64,000 nucleotides of DNA from Burkholderiaceae bacterium DAT-1 (lineage in GTDB: Bacteria > Pseudomonadota > Gammaproteobacteria > Burkholderiales > Chitinimonadaceae): assembly GCA_019084025.1 (NCBI GenBank), contig JAHRBI010000004.1:310001-374000 (forward strand), read 5' to 3'. The notes under the pieces were generated by a model that saw nothing but the letters and a program-made list of their open reading frames with translations, ran no database searches and was not told where the DNA came from. Below are positions 31,553 to 43,395 of this stretch, piece after piece. The first letter of the stretch is position 1. The number at the start of each line of letters is the position of its first letter. Both the position numbers and the translations under genes were made by a program.

Positions 31553-34500
31553 TTAACCGACAAACTTGCGGGCATTGCGGAACATGCGCATCCAGCCGCC
31601 ATCCTCGCCCCAGTTGTCCGGGTGCCAGGAGTTTTGCATGGCGCGGAAGACCCGTTCCGGGTGCGGCATCATGATGCTGAAGCGGCCATCAGCCGTGGTC
31701 ACACCGGCTAGACCGTTTGGCGAGCCATTCGGGTTGAGCGGGTAGACTTCGGTCGGCAAGCCACGACCATCCACATAGCGCATTGCTGCGATGGTGCGAG
31801 CCGGATCAGCATTGCCCGTATAGACTGCACGGCCTTCGCCATGGCTGACCACCACCGGCATGCGCGAGCCCACCATGCCCTGGAAGAACAGGCTCGGGCT
31901 GGCCGGCACATCGACCATCACCAGACGCGCTTCAAACTGTTCGCTGGCATTGCGGCGGAACTTCGGCCAGTTTTCGGCACCCGGAATGATCTCCGACAAG
32001 TTCGACATCATCTGGCAGCCGTTACACACGCCCAGCGCGAATGTTTCGTTGCGGTGGAAGAAGGCGGTGAACTCATCGCGGGCCAGTGCGTTGAACAGGA
32101 TGGACTTCGCCCAGCCTTCACCTGCACCCAGCACGTCGCCGTAAGAGAAACCACCACAAGCGGCCAGACCCTGGAAGTCGCGCAGGGACACGCGGCCGCT
32201 CAGAATGTCGCTCATATGGACATCGACCGCATTGAAACCAGCGCGGTCAAATGCAGCGCCCATTTCAATCTGGCCGTTTACACCTTGCTCGCGCAGGATA
32301 GCAATGCGCGGACGCACACCGGAGGCAATATACGGTGCGGCAATATCTTCTGCCGGATCGTAGTTCAGCTCGGCCCACAGACCACGCGCATGACGATCAT
32401 TCAGCTGTTCGAATTCAGAATCGGCACAGGCTGGATTGTCGCGCAGACGCTGAATTTGGTAGCTGGTTTCCGACCAGGCACGTTGCAGGTCGACACGGGT
32501 CTCATTGAACACCAGACGATTGCGCTTCTTGATCTTAAGGCGGTCGTCGTCGTTCAGTGTACCGATCACATGCAGCTGGCTGCGGATACCGGCATTGAAG
32601 AAGGCGGCCATGACCTCAGGCGTGTCGCTGCGACGCACCTGAATCACCATGCCCAGTTCTTCGTTGAACAGGACACCCAGCATACGGCCATTTTCGGCGC
32701 GCTCGACGGTTTCCGGCGTGCTTTCACCGTATTCACGCTGATTGCGACGGCGTTCGATGCACAGCTCGTCGATGTCCAGTGTCACGCCAGTGTGACCCGC
32801 GAACATCATTTCGGTGACTGTGGCAAACAGACCACCATCCGAACGATCGTGATAGGCCAGAATGCGGCCTTCGCTCTTCAGCTTCTGGATGGTGTCGAAG
32901 GCAGCCCTCAGAATCTCGGCGCTTTCCAGATCCGGGGCATGACCACCGATCTGCTTGTAAACCTGTGCCAGCGCAGAAGCGGACAAGCGGCACTTGCCGT
33001 TACCGAGATCGATCAGGATCAGGTCGGTATCACCATCCTTGGTGCGCAGCTGCGGGGTCAGCGTCTTGCGTACATCCTGAACGGGTGCAAAGGCGGACAC
33101 AATCAGCGACAGCGGCGATACCACTGCGCGTGACTCACCATTTTCCTTCCACACGGTCTTCATGGACAGCGAGTCCTTGCCAACCGGAATGCTGATACCC
33201 AGATCAATACTCAAATCACGCACAGCCTTGACGGTATCGTACAGCTTGGCATCTTCGCCTTCATGACCGGCGGCTGCCATCCAGTTGGCGGACAACTTGA
33301 TGTCGGACAGGCTGGCGATATCGGCAGCGGCGATATTGGTGATGGCTTCACCAATCGACATACGACCCGATGCAGGGGCAGAAATCAGAGCCAGCGGTGT
33401 GCGCTCGCCCATCGACATGGCCTCGCCCAGATAGGTATTGAACCCCAAAGCGGTCACGGCCACGTCTGCCACCGGTACCTGCCATGGGCCAACCATCTGG
33501 TCGCGGGCAGTCATGCCACCCACCGAGCGGTCACCAATAGTGATCAGGAACGATTTGTTCGATACGGCTGGCAGGCGCAGTACGCGGTAGGCGGATTCTT
33601 TCAGGTCAAGCTTCGAAGAGTCGAATACCGGCTGTTCGCGTTCGACGCGCTTCACTTCGCGCGTCATTTTCGGCGGCTTGCCCAGCAGCACGTCCATCGG
33701 CATGTCGACAGGCTTGTTATTGAAATGGCTGTCTGCCACTTCGAGGTGTTCTTCCAGCGTCGCGTGACCCACAACTGCAAATGGACAACGCTCGCGCTCA
33801 GCCAGTTGGCGGAAAAGCGCCACATCTTCGCTGCGGATGGCCAGCACGTAACGCTCTTGCGATTCGTTACACCAGATCTGCATGGGCGACATGCCCTTTT
33901 CTTCCAGATGGATGTCGCGCAGATTGAATTTGGCACCACGGCTGGAGCCATGCACCAGCTCCGGCAGGGCATTGGACAGACCGCCCGCGCCCACGTCGTG
34001 AATCGACAGAATCGGATTCTTGTCGCCCAGTTGCCAGCAGCGGTCGATCACTTCCTGTGCACGGCGTTCGATTTCAGGGTTGCCACGCTGAACGGAGTCG
34101 AAGTCCAGATCCGCTGCATTGGCGCCGGTATCCATGGAGGAAGCCGCGCCACCACCCAGACCAATCAGCATGCCCGGGCCACCCAGCACGATAATCGCTG
34201 CGCCTGCCGGGATATCGTGCTTGCCAACCTGTTCAGCGTCGATGGTGCCCACACCGCCTGCGATCATGATCGGCTTATGATAGCCTCGCATTTCGCCATC
34301 CAGCACCTCTTCGAAGGTACGGAAATAGCCAGTCAGATTAGGACGACCGAATTCGTTATTGAATGCGGCGCCACCGATCGGACCTTCGATCATGATTTGC
34401 AGTGGCGACACAATGCGGTCCGGCCGGCCGTATTCGGCACGGAACGTGGAGAACTGCTCCCAGGGCTGTTTGAAACCCGGAATGTTCAGATTGGATACGG

Positions 34501-35509
34501 TGAAGCCAGTCAAACCTGCTTTCGGACGCGAGCCACGGCCTGTTGCGCCTTCGTCGCGGATTTCGCCGCCGGAGCCGGTCGATGCGCCCGGGAACGGGGA
34601 AATCGCGGTCGGGTGATTATGCGTTTCCACCTTCATCAGGATATGGGCTGTACGCTTGTTGTAGCCATACTGGTGCCCATTCGATGCCGGATAGAAACGC
34701 TCGACTTCTGCACCTTCGATCACCGAGGCGTTGTCCGAATAGGCAACAACAGTACCTTGTGGATGCGCTTTGTGCGTATCGCGGATCATGCCGAAGAGTG
34801 ACTTTTCCTGCGCCACGCCATCAATCACGAAATCGGCATTAAAAATCTTGTGGCGGCAATGTTCGGAATTGGCCTGCGCGAACATCATCAGTTCGATGTC
34901 GTTCGGATTACGCTTCAGCTTCTTGAAGTTTTCGACCAGATATTCGATTTCATCTGCCGAGAGTGCCAGACCCATCTCGCGATTGGCGGCTTCAAGTGCA
35001 GCCAGACCACCGCCGAGGATATCGACCGATGCGAGCGGTTGCGGCTCAACGTGGCGGAACAGCACATCGGTTTCGTCCAGCTGCTGCCAGACGGCCTCGA
35101 TCATGCGATCGTGCGCCAGTTCGGCCAGCTTGCTGCGCTCACTGGCGTCCAGATCACGTCCTGCATGAATCACCATGGCACGTTCTACACGGTTCAGCTT
35201 GCTCAGACCGCACAGGTGGATGATGTCCGATGCCTTGGATGACCACGGCGAAATGGTGCCTGCACGCGGGGTGACAACGATAGACGTGCCGACTGCCAGT
35301 TCGGGTTGAGCCGGATTTTCGTAGGTCAGAATACGTTCCAGCTTGGCCAGTTCATCGGCATCGAGATCTGCCGAGACTTCGGCGAGATGCCAGAACTCGG
35401 CATAGAGCGCCAGTTTGCCGACGCCAGCGGCTTCAAGGCTATTCTGGAGTTTATCGAGACGGAAGCGGGAGAGCGCGACACCGCCGCGGAGCTTGATCAA
35501 GGTGGGCAT
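31553..35509 (-). CDS. purL: Phosphoribosylformylglycinamidine synthase PurL (large, single-chain type)
   Basis: 1318-residue enzyme of purine synthesis that makes FGAM from FGAR, glutamine and ATP. The N-terminal PurS-like domain, the two tandem AIRS-type ATP domains ([23 protein letters not shown]) and a C-terminal glutamine amidotransferase domain with [10 protein letters not shown] (catalytic Cys) and PHPERVFR (His, Glu) are in order. Length matches the gammaproteobacterial single-chain form. Very long antisense frames on the plus strand are shadows of its codon use. Confidence 0.98.
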   Translation of the reverse strand: MPTLIKLRGGVALSRFRLDKLQNSLEAAGVGKLALYAEFWHLAEVSADLDADELAKLERILTYENPAQPELAVGTSIVVTPRAGTISPWSSKASDIIHLCGLSKLNRVERAMVIHAGRDLDASERSKLAELAHDRMIEAVWQQLDETDVLFRHVEPQPLASVDILGGGLAALEAANREMGLALSADEIEYLVENFKKLKRNPNDIELMMFAQANSEHCRHKIFNADFVIDGVAQEKSLFGMIRDTHKAHPQGTVVAYSDNASVIEGAEVERFYPASNGHQYGYNKRTAHILMKVETHNHPTAISPFPGASTGSGGEIRDEGATGRGSRPKAGLTGFTVSNLNIPGFKQPWEQFSTFRAEYGRPDRIVSPLQIMIEGPIGGAAFNNEFGRPNLTGYFRTFEEVLDGEMRGYHKPIMIAGGVGTIDAEQVGKHDIPAGAAIIVLGGPGMLIGLGGGAASSMDTGANAADLDFDSVQRGNPEIERRAQEVIDRCWQLGDKNPILSIHDVGAGGLSNALPELVHGSSRGAKFNLRDIHLEEKGMSPMQIWCNESQERYVLAIRSEDVALFRQLAERERCPFAVVGHATLEEHLEVADSHFNNKPVDMPMDVLLGKPPKMTREVKRVEREQPVFDSSKLDLKESAYRVLRLPAVSNKSFLITIGDRSVGGMTARDQMVGPWQVPVADVAVTALGFNTYLGEAMSMGERTPLALISAPASGRMSIGEAITNIAAADIASLSDIKLSANWMAAAGHEGEDAKLYDTVKAVRDLSIDLGISIPVGKDSLSMKTVWKENGESRAVVSPLSLIVSAFAPVQDVRKTLTPQLRTKDGDTDLILIDLGNGKCRLSASALAQVYKQIGGHAPDLESAEILRAAFDTIQKLKSEGRILAYHDRSDGGLFATVTEMMFAGHTGVTLDIDELCIERRRNQREYGESTPETVERAENGRMLGVLFNEELGMVIQVRRSDTPEVMAAFFNAGIRSQLHVIGTLNDDDRLKIKKRNRLVFNETRVDLQRAWSETSYQIQRLRDNPACADSEFEQLNDRHARGLWAELNYDPAEDIAAPYIASGVRPRIAILREQGVNGQIEMGAAFDRAGFNAVDVHMSDILSGRVSLRDFQGLAACGGFSYGDVLGAGEGWAKSILFNALARDEFTAFFHRNETFALGVCNGCQMMSNLSEIIPGAENWPKFRRNASEQFEARLVMVDVPASPSLFFQGMVGSRMPVVVSHGEGRAVYTGNADPARTIAAMRYVDGRGLPTEVYPLNPNGSPNGLAGVTTADGRFSIMMPHPERVFRAMQNSWHPDNWGEDGGWMRMFRNARKFVG

Positions 35510-35618
35510 GGCAGGAACCGTGACTTGGGGTGCAAAAAATAGTCCGCAATTTTACCGGATGCGGGACGGAACTTGTCACATTCGTGACAAATGATTTTTC
35601 AATTCTAGCAAAGCATAA

Positions 35619-35641
35619 GGCGGACACATCGCTGGTCCGCC
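35619..35641 (-). terminator. Possible terminator after gltX
   Basis: GGCGGAC pairs with GTCCGCC around a 9-base loop, 16 bases beyond the gltX stop. The following minus-strand sequence (TTATGCTTTGC) is only partly T-rich. Confidence 0.35.
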
Positions 35642-35656
35642 CTGATTTCAACTTCC

Positions 35657-37054
35657 TTATGCTGTCAAACTATCCAGACGGCGCAGCACTTCATCGCGTC
35701 CGAGTAACTGCAGTACGGCATCAACTGATGGTGTCTGCGTTGTACCGCACAACGCGGCGCGTACGGGCATGCCGACCAGCGGCATCTTGACGCCTTCCGC
35801 CGCGACGAATGCCTTGATTGCGGCCGCAAGGGTCGGAAGATCCCAATCTGGCAATGCGGCGAGCTCGGTGCGGAAGCGCCCCAGTCGGGCAATGCCTTCC
35901 TCGGTCAGATGCTGCTCGCGCAGGGCATCCGGCGCGGCATCGTGACGGTAGAAGTAGGTTGCCTGTGCAGCCAGATCACTCAGATTGGTCACGCGCTCTT
36001 TCAGCAAGCCAATCACACCAGCCAATGCCGGGCCGTGATCCGTATCGCAGCCAAGCGCACTCAGGAAGGGCTTGGTCAACGTGGCGAGGCGTTCGTTGTC
36101 CGCCGCCTTCATGTGCTGCTGATTCAGCCAGAGCAACTTATCGCGATCGAAACGCGAAGGTGAGGGGCTGACATCCTTGAGATCGAACCACTCAATGAAC
36201 TGTGCCATGGTGAAGCACTCGTCATCGCCGTGACCCCAACCCAGTCGTGCCAGGTAGTTCAGGAAGGCTTCCGGCAACACGCCCTGATCGGCGTAATCCG
36301 CTACCGCCACAGGATCCTTGCGCTTGCTCATCTTCGAGCCGTCAGCATTGAAGATCAACGGCAGGTGACCGTAGACCGGCACCTGCGCACCGAGTGCTTG
36401 CAGAATGTTGATCTGGCGGGGTGTATTGTTTACGTGATCATCACCACGGATCACATGACTAATTCCCATATCCAGATCATCGACGACCACGCAGAAATTG
36501 TAGGTAGGCGTGCCATCCGGACGGGCAATGATCAGGTCATCCAGTTCGGTATTGCTGATCTCGATACGACCTTTGACGGCGTCTTCCCATACGACGCTGC
36601 CATCCAGCGGATTGCGGAAGCGGATGACGGGATCGACGCCTGCAGGCGCGGATGGCAATGTCTTCCCTGTTTCCGGACGCCACATGCGGTTGTAACGCGG
36701 CTTTTCGCCTTTTGCTTCTGCTTCGGCGCGCATCGCATCCAGTTCTTCGCGCGAGCAATAGCAGTAGTAGGCAGTGCCCGCTTCCAGCATCTGCGCGATT
36801 ACCGCTTTGTAGCGATCCATCCGCTGCATCTGATAGAAGGGACCTTCATCGAAAGTGATGCCGCACCAGCTCAGTCCATCGAAAATGGTCTGGACGGATT
36901 CCGGTGTCGAGCGTTCGAGATCGGTATCCTCGATGCGCAGTACGGCTACGCCTTGATGGTGGCGAGCGTATGCCCATGCGAACAGGGCGGTGCGCACGCT
37001 GCCCAGATGCAGCATGCCGGTAGGAGAAGGTGCAAAGCGTGTACGTACAGTCAT
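35657..37054 (-). CDS. gltX: Glutamate--tRNA ligase
   Basis: 465-residue class I aminoacyl-tRNA synthetase charging tRNA-Glu. The HIGH-type motif [10 protein letters not shown] is near the N-terminus and the KMSKS-type motif reads SKMSKRKDP; the helical anticodon-binding domain completes the C-terminus. The ATG at 37054 fits [13 protein letters not shown]. Confidence 0.98.
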   Translation of the reverse strand: MTVRTRFAPSPTGMLHLGSVRTALFAWAYARHHQGVAVLRIEDTDLERSTPESVQTIFDGLSWCGITFDEGPFYQMQRMDRYKAVIAQMLEAGTAYYCYCSREELDAMRAEAEAKGEKPRYNRMWRPETGKTLPSAPAGVDPVIRFRNPLDGSVVWEDAVKGRIEISNTELDDLIIARPDGTPTYNFCVVVDDLDMGISHVIRGDDHVNNTPRQINILQALGAQVPVYGHLPLIFNADGSKMSKRKDPVAVADYADQGVLPEAFLNYLARLGWGHGDDECFTMAQFIEWFDLKDVSPSPSRFDRDKLLWLNQQHMKAADNERLATLTKPFLSALGCDTDHGPALAGVIGLLKERVTNLSDLAAQATYFYRHDAAPDALREQHLTEEGIARLGRFRTELAALPDWDLPTLAAAIKAFVAAEGVKMPLVGMPVRAALCGTTQTPSVDAVLQLLGRDEVLRRLDSLTA

Positions 37055-37185
37055 GTGTGCCGGGGATGCTTGAAATTGAACAAGAATCGCAATGGAACAA
37101 TGCGAAAAAACGCATTTTACCCCATGCGTGCATCCTGCGCAGAACAGAAATGGTTGATTGGATGATGCAAGGGGCGCATCAAATG

Positions 37186-37216
37186 CTTAAAGCCCGCTTG
37201 CAGGCGGGCTTTAAGG
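37186..37216 (-). terminator. Terminator after gspN
   Basis: A 12-bp stem CTTAAAGCCCGC / GCGGGCTTTAAG directly beyond the gspN stop at 37218. The minus-strand exit is AT-rich but has no long T-run. Confidence 0.65.
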
Positions 37217-37217
37217 G

Positions 37218-37958
37218 TTAGAAAGTAAAGTTGAGGTGACGTTCGGCATTCGCCGGGCCTGATCCAATCTGGTTGAGCAATGGCGCAAGCGCGGCCTCGC
37301 TTCCCTCGGCGGCCCGGAGTGTGAGATCAAAAATGAGCTTGCCGTTAATCTGCCAATTGCCATTGCCTTGCAGTTGCAGACTGCCCGATTGGGTGGATAG
37401 CTGGCCTTGCCATGATTTGCCATTCGGCATCAGATTGAGGCGGTAGTCTCCAAGGGGATTGGCACCTGTCACCAGGCTGGAGGATGCGTTTTGCCAATCG
37501 AGACTCATGCTGCCAGTGAGCGACTGACCATGTATGAGTAGCGTTGTGGCATTCAGGTGAAATGTACCACCTAAATTGAGAGGGTGTAGACGCTTGTCCA
37601 GTTGAAACAGTGGGGCTGCCGGTAGCGAGATACTTACATTTCGCAATTCAGTTTTACTGAAGCCGGCGAGTATCTCGGCATGCAAGCCGTTCGTGCCTTC
37701 GAGCGTATAGGCAAGCACGCCGCTGAGGAGCGATTTGGGCTGCCATTGCCAGTTAACCCTGTCAATCAAGCCTTGTTGCTGGAGTGCGAGCTGGGCGCCG
37801 CCTTGCCAGATCGTGCCTTCGGCGGAGTGCAGTGAGATGAGCCCGCCTGACTGCTTTTCGACAATGGATGCCATGATGCGTGCAGGCAATGTGGCAATCA
37901 TCCAAGTCAGGCAGGCAATTACAAGGTAGGTCCACCACTTCCAGTTCAATCGAGTCAT
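37218..37958 (-). CDS. gspN: Type II secretion system protein N
   Basis: 246-residue inner-membrane protein of the general secretion pathway. One N-terminal membrane helix (TYLVIACLTWMIATLPARIMA) is followed by a beta-rich periplasmic domain with EGTIWQGGAQL and WQWQPKSLLSG, typical of GspN. It overlaps gspM by four bases in ATGA. Confidence 0.88.
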   Translation of the reverse strand: MTRLNWKWWTYLVIACLTWMIATLPARIMASIVEKQSGGLISLHSAEGTIWQGGAQLALQQQGLIDRVNWQWQPKSLLSGVLAYTLEGTNGLHAEILAGFSKTELRNVSISLPAAPLFQLDKRLHPLNLGGTFHLNATTLLIHGQSLTGSMSLDWQNASSSLVTGANPLGDYRLNLMPNGKSWQGQLSTQSGSLQLQGNGNWQINGKLIFDLTLRAAEGSEAALAPLLNQIGSGPANAERHLNFTF

Positions 37959-38437
37959 TGGGTCACCTCGATGTCAGCATCGATGATGTCTGGGGCATCC
38001 GTGGCTTTGACGTGCATGCGGGTGATGGAGACACCTTTTTGCTGGAGCTGCGCCAGTAGACCCACCACGAGCTTCCATTCGCAATGATTCAGGTGAAGTC
38101 TCGCTGACTTGCCATTGCTGCTATCTATCTGAAGGTGATCCGGCATGCCGGAGGCAAGCGAGCGTAAAATATCATCAAGTGATTTGGCTTGAGTGTCCTT
38201 GCCGCTAATCTGCTTGAGATCCCGCAGGAAGCTTGCCGTTTCGAGGCGCAAAGCGGGGAGATTGTTTCGAAGTTGCGACCTGACTTTAATGACGGGTTCA
38301 ATGATTGCAAGGTCGATCAGTGCAATCGATACGACGATCGCAAAGGCGCCAATCATGCGTCGTTCGCCAGGTTCGCGCTGCTGCCAGTATTGCAATACAG
38401 GTGCCGGAATCTGAATTTTTTTCAGTATCGTATTCAT
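37955..38437 (-). CDS. gspM: Type II secretion system protein M
   Basis: 160-residue bitopic membrane protein. Cytoplasmic start, a membrane helix (GAFAIVVSIALIDLAIIEPVI), then a short periplasmic ferredoxin-like domain; family signature QYWQQREPGERRMI at the front. It pairs with GspL in the inner-membrane platform. It lies 18 bases after gspL. Confidence 0.88.
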   Translation of the reverse strand: MNTILKKIQIPAPVLQYWQQREPGERRMIGAFAIVVSIALIDLAIIEPVIKVRSQLRNNLPALRLETASFLRDLKQISGKDTQAKSLDDILRSLASGMPDHLQIDSSNGKSARLHLNHCEWKLVVGLLAQLQQKGVSITRMHVKATDAPDIIDADIEVTQ

Positions 38438-38455
38438 CGTGATGTCACCACCTGC

Positions 38456-39592
38456 TTAATGTGCGGCTGACGCTTTAAACGTCAGACGGAAGGTGGTTGG
38501 GGTCAGGATGGTCATTTCTGCGCCTGTGCCTTGTGAAAGTTGCTGGGCTTTATCTTGAGCGCCCTGGTATTCGGCTGCCAGTGTCTGACCGTCGTAGGTG
38601 AGTCCGGTCAGCTTAATATCTGCAGGCTTGGGAACATTGCTCGCAAGTGAGATGAGTCTGCCAAGGCTGTCATCCGACGATTGATTCTGTTGGCCGGCCT
38701 TTAAGCGCGAGGCAAGGAGCAGGCGAGCATTGTGATTGACGGGTGTGCCGGGGAAGGCTTGCTTATAAGCGGCATCCATCGCGTCAAGCAGTGCCGCCTC
38801 CTCATGGCGCATGCTCAGTATGCTGGCAGCGATTGCAATGACCGCGCAGGCAAGTGAGGCACCGAGCAAGCGTGCAGGGAGCGCAAGTTTGCTCCAATCG
38901 ATTTCCAGTTGAGTCCCGGATGCGAATTCACCCTGAAGCAGATTGATGGCATCGGCAGGTAGTGGGCGTGAGTAGGCATCGTGATCCTCAGTCTGGCCAT
39001 TGAATGACTGCCATGCGTCAGTCATGTTCGAGCGAACCGAGTACGGAACATGCAATGTGTAGCCATTCTCCGGGGCAGATGGGAGGGTGGCTGGAGGGTA
39101 ATCTGCTGATCGGACGTCGAGCCAGACCATCTGGCCTTGGTGTCTAACGCACCATCCATTGCCGCCCCACAGCAAATGACCGTCCTCTGTCGGGCATAGC
39201 TCGGCCAGGCTGAATGCGGCCTTGGCCTGGATGCCGGAGGCTTTAAGGGAGGCAAGTACTTCTGCAAGCCATGTGCGATCAATGATACGAAGGCGCGCAA
39301 TGTCGCCCTGGCAATCAAAGGCTAAGTGTTGCGATTCGGCATCACCAATCAGGATGGTATCCAGTGAAAATGGCAGGAGCTTTCGCGCCTGCTTCTTTCC
39401 GCCGGGCGGTAGATCTGCTGTGGTGTGTAAAATGCGTGATGGCGGCAGGAAGAGTTCGATCCGCTTGGCATGCGGCAGTCGCGCCAACGTGGCGCGGCCG
39501 GACGTGACCCTGGTGTCCTCCAGCAGGTACCACAAGAGTTCAGCTTCATTGGCTGTGAATGTGTCGGGTACAAACAGTCTTAGTGTGCTCAC
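38456..39592 (-). CDS. gspL: Type II secretion system protein L
   Basis: 378-residue protein linking the GspE ATPase to the inner-membrane platform. A cytoplasmic actin-like domain (residues 1-240; LPPGGKKQARKLLPFSLDT) precedes a membrane helix (RLLGASLACAVIAIAASILSM) and a periplasmic domain. The GTG at 39592 (MSTLRLFVPD) is preferred to the start at 39634. Only gspL-M-N are here; the other gsp genes must be elsewhere. Confidence 0.87.
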   Translation of the reverse strand: MSTLRLFVPDTFTANEAELLWYLLEDTRVTSGRATLARLPHAKRIELFLPPSRILHTTADLPPGGKKQARKLLPFSLDTILIGDAESQHLAFDCQGDIARLRIIDRTWLAEVLASLKASGIQAKAAFSLAELCPTEDGHLLWGGNGWCVRHQGQMVWLDVRSADYPPATLPSAPENGYTLHVPYSVRSNMTDAWQSFNGQTEDHDAYSRPLPADAINLLQGEFASGTQLEIDWSKLALPARLLGASLACAVIAIAASILSMRHEEAALLDAMDAAYKQAFPGTPVNHNARLLLASRLKAGQQNQSSDDSLGRLISLASNVPKPADIKLTGLTYDGQTLAAEYQGAQDKAQQLSQGTGAEMTILTPTTFRLTFKASAAH

Positions 39593-39714
39593 GATGGCTG
39601 TCTTGGCTGCAAAATGGCCGCCAGTATGACACAAAGGCGCTGCATCACTTCAATTGAAACCGGCATGTGTCAGGTGATTACCTGGAAAGTGCATCGGAAT
39701 TTTGATTGACCTAT

Positions 39715-39742
39715 TTGAATTTATCCGCAGCTATCCTATAAT
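39715..39742 (+). promoter_or_regulatory. Promoter of tRNA-Leu(TAG)
   Basis: TTGAAT at 39715-39720, a 16-base spacer and a perfect TATAAT at 39737-39742, located 36 bases before the tRNA. It may also drive tig, which follows without a clear terminator. Confidence 0.75.
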
Positions 39743-39777
39743 CCGGAGTTCACTTTTTGTCGCCGTGTGCGCAAAGT

Positions 39778-39862
<85 letters not shown>

Positions 39863-39946
39863 CAAACCGATTATTTTCACGCTGCCGATCGAAGCATCGG
39901 CGCTGGATCAGCTTACAGACAAGCGTTCTGACAGGATCGATCGAAT

Positions 39947-41245
39947 ATGCAAGCAAATTTGGAAGTTTTGGGCACCCTGGAGCGTCGTCTTAGCTTCTCC
40001 ATCCCGATGGCGGAAATTGACACCGAAATCGAAGCGCGCCTGAAAAAGGTAGCACGTACCGCCCGCATTCAGGGTTTCCGTCCGGGCAAGGCGCCGCTGA
40101 AGATGGTTGCTTCCGTTCACGGCTTCCGCGTTCGCGAAGAAGTGCTGGGCGAGAAGGCTCAGGCATCTTTTGTAAAGGCTGCAAACGAGCAGTCTCTGCG
40201 CGTAGCCGGTTTCCCGCAGTTCGAAGGTGTGCCGGGCGATGCTGAGTCGTTCGCATTCGCTGCACGCTTTGAAGTGTTCCCGGAAGTGACCGTTGGCGAT
40301 CTGGCTGCTAAGGAAGTTGAGCGCCCGGTTCTGACCGTTGGCGATGCCGAAGTCGACAAGACCATCGACATCCTGCGCAAGCAACGTACCCGTTTTGAAC
40401 GTGTCGAACGCGCTGCCGAAAAGAGCGATCGCGTGATTATCGACTTCAAGGGCACCATCGATGGTGTTGCGTTTGAAGGTGGTTCAGCCAGCAACTACGC
40501 TTTCCCGGTTGGCGAAGGCCAGATGTTGCCTGAGTTCGATAGCGCCGTACTGGGTATGAAGGAAGGCGAAGCCAAGACGTTTGATCTGGCTTTCCCGGCT
40601 GACTACCATGGTAAGGATGTTGCTGGTAAGACCGCACAGTTTGAAGTGACTGTGAAGAATGTTGCCGCTCCGATCATGCCGGAAGTGGATGCTGACTTTG
40701 CCAAGGCACTGGGTGTGGAAAACGGCGACGTGGCAGAAATGCGCGCCGAAGTGAAGAAGAACATCGATCGCGAAGTGAAGCGTCGTTTGTCCGCACGCGC
40801 TAAAGAAGCGGTGATGCAGGCTCTGATCGATGTGACACCGCTGGAAGTGCCGAAGGCGCTGGTTGGCGAAGAAATCGGTCGTCTGATCGAAAATGCCCGT
40901 CAGGAAATGGCAAACCGCGGTTTCGATCCGAAGGAAATGCCGTTCCCGCCGGAACTGTTCGAAGAGCAAGCCAAGCGCCGCGTGTCCCTGGGCCTGATCC
41001 TGGCTGAAGTGGTTCGCGCCAATAGCCTGGAAACCAAGCCGGAACAAGTGAAGGCAATTGTTGACGAATTCGCTGAAGCATACGAACATCCGGAAGAGGT
41101 TGTGTCCTGGTACTACGCCAGTGCAGACCGTCTGGCTGGCCCGCAATCGCTGGCGCTGGAAGACAATGTGGTTGAATATGTATACAGCAAGGCCAAGGTG
41201 GTCGAGAAGCAATTGGGCTTCGACGAACTGATGGCCAACGCCTGA
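39947..41245 (+). CDS. tig: Trigger factor
   Basis: 432-residue ribosome-associated chaperone and peptidyl-prolyl isomerase. The ribosome-binding loop GFRPGKAP is near residue 43, the FKBP domain covers roughly residues 150-240 (DRVIIDFKGTIDGVAFEGG), and the helical C-terminal domain completes the protein. It leads the tig-clpP-clpX-lon proteostasis block. Confidence 0.98.
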   Translation: MQANLEVLGTLERRLSFSIPMAEIDTEIEARLKKVARTARIQGFRPGKAPLKMVASVHGFRVREEVLGEKAQASFVKAANEQSLRVAGFPQFEGVPGDAESFAFAARFEVFPEVTVGDLAAKEVERPVLTVGDAEVDKTIDILRKQRTRFERVERAAEKSDRVIIDFKGTIDGVAFEGGSASNYAFPVGEGQMLPEFDSAVLGMKEGEAKTFDLAFPADYHGKDVAGKTAQFEVTVKNVAAPIMPEVDADFAKALGVENGDVAEMRAEVKKNIDREVKRRLSARAKEAVMQALIDVTPLEVPKALVGEEIGRLIENARQEMANRGFDPKEMPFPPELFEEQAKRRVSLGLILAEVVRANSLETKPEQVKAIVDEFAEAYEHPEEVVSWYYASADRLAGPQSLALEDNVVEYVYSKAKVVEKQLGFDELMANA

Positions 41246-41254
41246 GGATAACGA

Positions 41255-41899
41255 ATGAGCAACTGGCAACCGTCAGACTGGATCCGTCCCCAGCCGCAGA
41301 ACAGCGGTCTGGTTCCCATGGTGGTCGAGCAAAGCGGACGAGGAGAGCGTGCATACGATATCTTCTCCCGTCTGCTTAAAGAGCGCGTGGTATTTTTGGT
41401 AGGTCCGGTAGATGATGTGTCTGCCAATCTGGTTGTTGCGCAGCTGCTCTTCCTCGAGTCCGAAAATCCGGACAAGGATATCTCGCTGTATATCAATTCG
41501 CCGGGTGGCTCGGTAACTGCTGGCATGGCAATCTATGACACCATGCAGTTTATCAAGCCCGACGTATCCACACTGTGTGTGGGGATGGCTGCAAGCATGG
41601 GTGCATTCCTGCTGGCAGGCGGCGCGAAAGGCAAGCGCTTCGCTCTGCCGCACTCGCGCATCATGATTCATCAGCCGCTGCTGGGTGGATTGTCAGGTCA
41701 GGCATCTGATATCGAGATCCATGCCCGTGAGCTGATGAAAACCAAGCATCTGCTGAACGAGTTGCTGGCAAGCCACACTGGTCAGGCCATTGAAACGATC
41801 GAGCGTGATACTGATCGTGACAATTACATGGCAGCCGCAGAGGCCAAAGAATATGGCCTCATTGATCAAGTCCTGACCACGCGTCAGGCACTTGAGTAA
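41255..41899 (+). CDS. clpP: ATP-dependent Clp protease proteolytic subunit
   Basis: 214-residue serine peptidase forming the ClpP tetradecamer. Ser114 in MAASMGAF, His139 in IMIHQP and an Asp near residue 188 make the triad. It follows tig by 9 bases and a terminator-like hairpin lies before clpX, so some transcripts may end there. Confidence 0.98.
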   Translation: MSNWQPSDWIRPQPQNSGLVPMVVEQSGRGERAYDIFSRLLKERVVFLVGPVDDVSANLVVAQLLFLESENPDKDISLYINSPGGSVTAGMAIYDTMQFIKPDVSTLCVGMAASMGAFLLAGGAKGKRFALPHSRIMIHQPLLGGLSGQASDIEIHARELMKTKHLLNELLASHTGQAIETIERDTDRDNYMAAAEAKEYGLIDQVLTTRQALE

Positions 41900-41918
41900 A
41901 CACTCCGGGTAGTTTCAG

Positions 41919-41951
41919 AAAGCGGGTAGGATGAATGTCCTCCCGCTTTGT
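41919..41951 (+). terminator. Hairpin terminator between clpP and clpX
   Basis: AAAGCGGG pairs with CCCGCTTT, with an inner AGGA/TCCT extension and a six-base loop. The 3' flank GTTCTCTTC is moderately T-rich. Confidence 0.6.
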
Positions 41952-42017
41952 TCTCTTCGAATTCATTACGTCCGGATCTCGTGCATTGAGTGATGTGCGT
42001 ATCGTGACGAGGCATCC

Positions 42018-43292
42018 ATGTCCGATAACAAATCTTCCGATAAGCTGCTGTACTGTTCCTTCTGCGGGAAGAGTCAGCACGAAGTGCGCAAGTTAATCGC
42101 TGGCCCGCAGGTGTTTATCTGTGACGAGTGTATCGACCTGTGTAATGACATTATCCGGGACGAGCTTCAATCTGGTGCTGCGACAAAAAATCGTGGCTCA
42201 GCAGCCAAGCTGCCTGCGCCCAAGGAAATCAGCGAGACGCTGGATCAGTATGTAATTGGTCAGGAAAAGGCCAAGAAAGCGCTGGCAGTGGCTGTTTACA
42301 ACCACTACAAGCGCTTGGCGAACCCTGCGAGTGACAAGTCAGATGTTGAGCTGGCAAAGTCCAATATTCTGCTGATTGGGCCAACGGGTTCTGGTAAAAC
42401 CTTGCTTGCTCAGACTTTGGCGCGCTTGCTGGATGTGCCATTCGTGATTGCGGATGCGACGACACTGACCGAGGCTGGTTATGTAGGTGAGGATGTTGAG
42501 AACATCATCGCCAAGCTGTTGCAGAAATGCGATTACGATATTGAAAAGGCTCAGCGCGGTATCGTTTATATCGATGAAATCGACAAGATTTCCCGTAAGA
42601 GCGATAACCCTTCGATTACCCGTGACGTTTCCGGTGAAGGTGTGCAGCAAGCACTGCTGAAGCTGATCGAAGGTACTGTTGCGTCGATTCCGCCACAGGG
42701 TGGTCGCAAGCACCCAAATCAGGAATTCCTGCAGGTCGATACCACCAATATCCTGTTTATTTGCGGCGGTGCATTTGACGGCTTGGCCAACATCATCCGT
42801 CAGCGTTCGCAAAAGGGTGGCATCGGTTTTGGCGCCTCCGTGCATTCCAAGGACGATAGCCGTAGCACCGGCAAGGTACTGCGTGAAACCGAGCCAGAGG
42901 ATCTGATCAAGTTTGGTCTGATCCCCGAGTTCGTTGGTCGTGTGCCTGTCGTGACTACCCTGGATGAACTGGATGAAGCTGCACTGATCACCATTCTTAC
43001 AGAACCGCGTAATGCGTTGGTCAAGCAGTATCAAAAGCTGTTTGACCTGGAAGGTGCAGAGCTTGAAGTGCGTGAAGAGGCACTGATGGCGATCGCCAAA
43101 CGTGCATTGGCGCGCAAAACCGGCGCGCGTGGTCTGCGCTCTATCATGGAAGGCGCACTGCTCGATACCATGTACGAGCTGCCAAGCGAACACAATGTGG
43201 TAAAAGTCGTCATCGACGAAAACGTCATTGAACAGTCTGGTAAGCCTTTGCTGATCTATAAAAATGATCAGGCAAATGCTGAAACAGCCTGA
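42018..43292 (+). CDS. clpX: ATP-dependent Clp protease ATP-binding subunit ClpX
   Basis: 424-residue AAA+ unfoldase partner of ClpP. The N-terminal zinc domain has CSFCGKSQ and [10 protein letters not shown], the Walker A is GPTGSGKT, Walker B VYIDEIDK, and the IGF loop region that docks ClpP is present (KGGIGFGA). Confidence 0.98.
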   Translation: MSDNKSSDKLLYCSFCGKSQHEVRKLIAGPQVFICDECIDLCNDIIRDELQSGAATKNRGSAAKLPAPKEISETLDQYVIGQEKAKKALAVAVYNHYKRLANPASDKSDVELAKSNILLIGPTGSGKTLLAQTLARLLDVPFVIADATTLTEAGYVGEDVENIIAKLLQKCDYDIEKAQRGIVYIDEIDKISRKSDNPSITRDVSGEGVQQALLKLIEGTVASIPPQGGRKHPNQEFLQVDTTNILFICGGAFDGLANIIRQRSQKGGIGFGASVHSKDDSRSTGKVLRETEPEDLIKFGLIPEFVGRVPVVTTLDELDEAALITILTEPRNALVKQYQKLFDLEGAELEVREEALMAIAKRALARKTGARGLRSIMEGALLDTMYELPSEHNVVKVVIDENVIEQSGKPLLIYKNDQANAETA

Positions 43293-43313
43293 CCAAAACT
43301 AGCCTACCATTGT

Positions 43314-43347
43314 AAAAACCGCCTCTCGCCGGGGCGGTTTTTGTTTT
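43314..43347 (+). terminator. Terminator after clpX
   Basis: AAAAACCGCC pairs with GGCGGTTTTT around a 9-base loop and runs into TTGTTTTT. Confidence 0.9.
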
Positions 43348-43395
43348 TGACCGTTGCAGCATGCCGTCGATTGGGTAATTATCCAACTCAGCGCA

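Noticed and set aside
31841-33133. 430-residue open frame on the plus strand
   Set aside because: Antisense shadow of purL; no family features and no ribosome site.
33263-34801. 512-residue open frame on the plus strand
   Set aside because: It lies fully antisense to purL, whose motifs are unambiguous; composition is His/Arg/Gln-rich with no recognisable domain.
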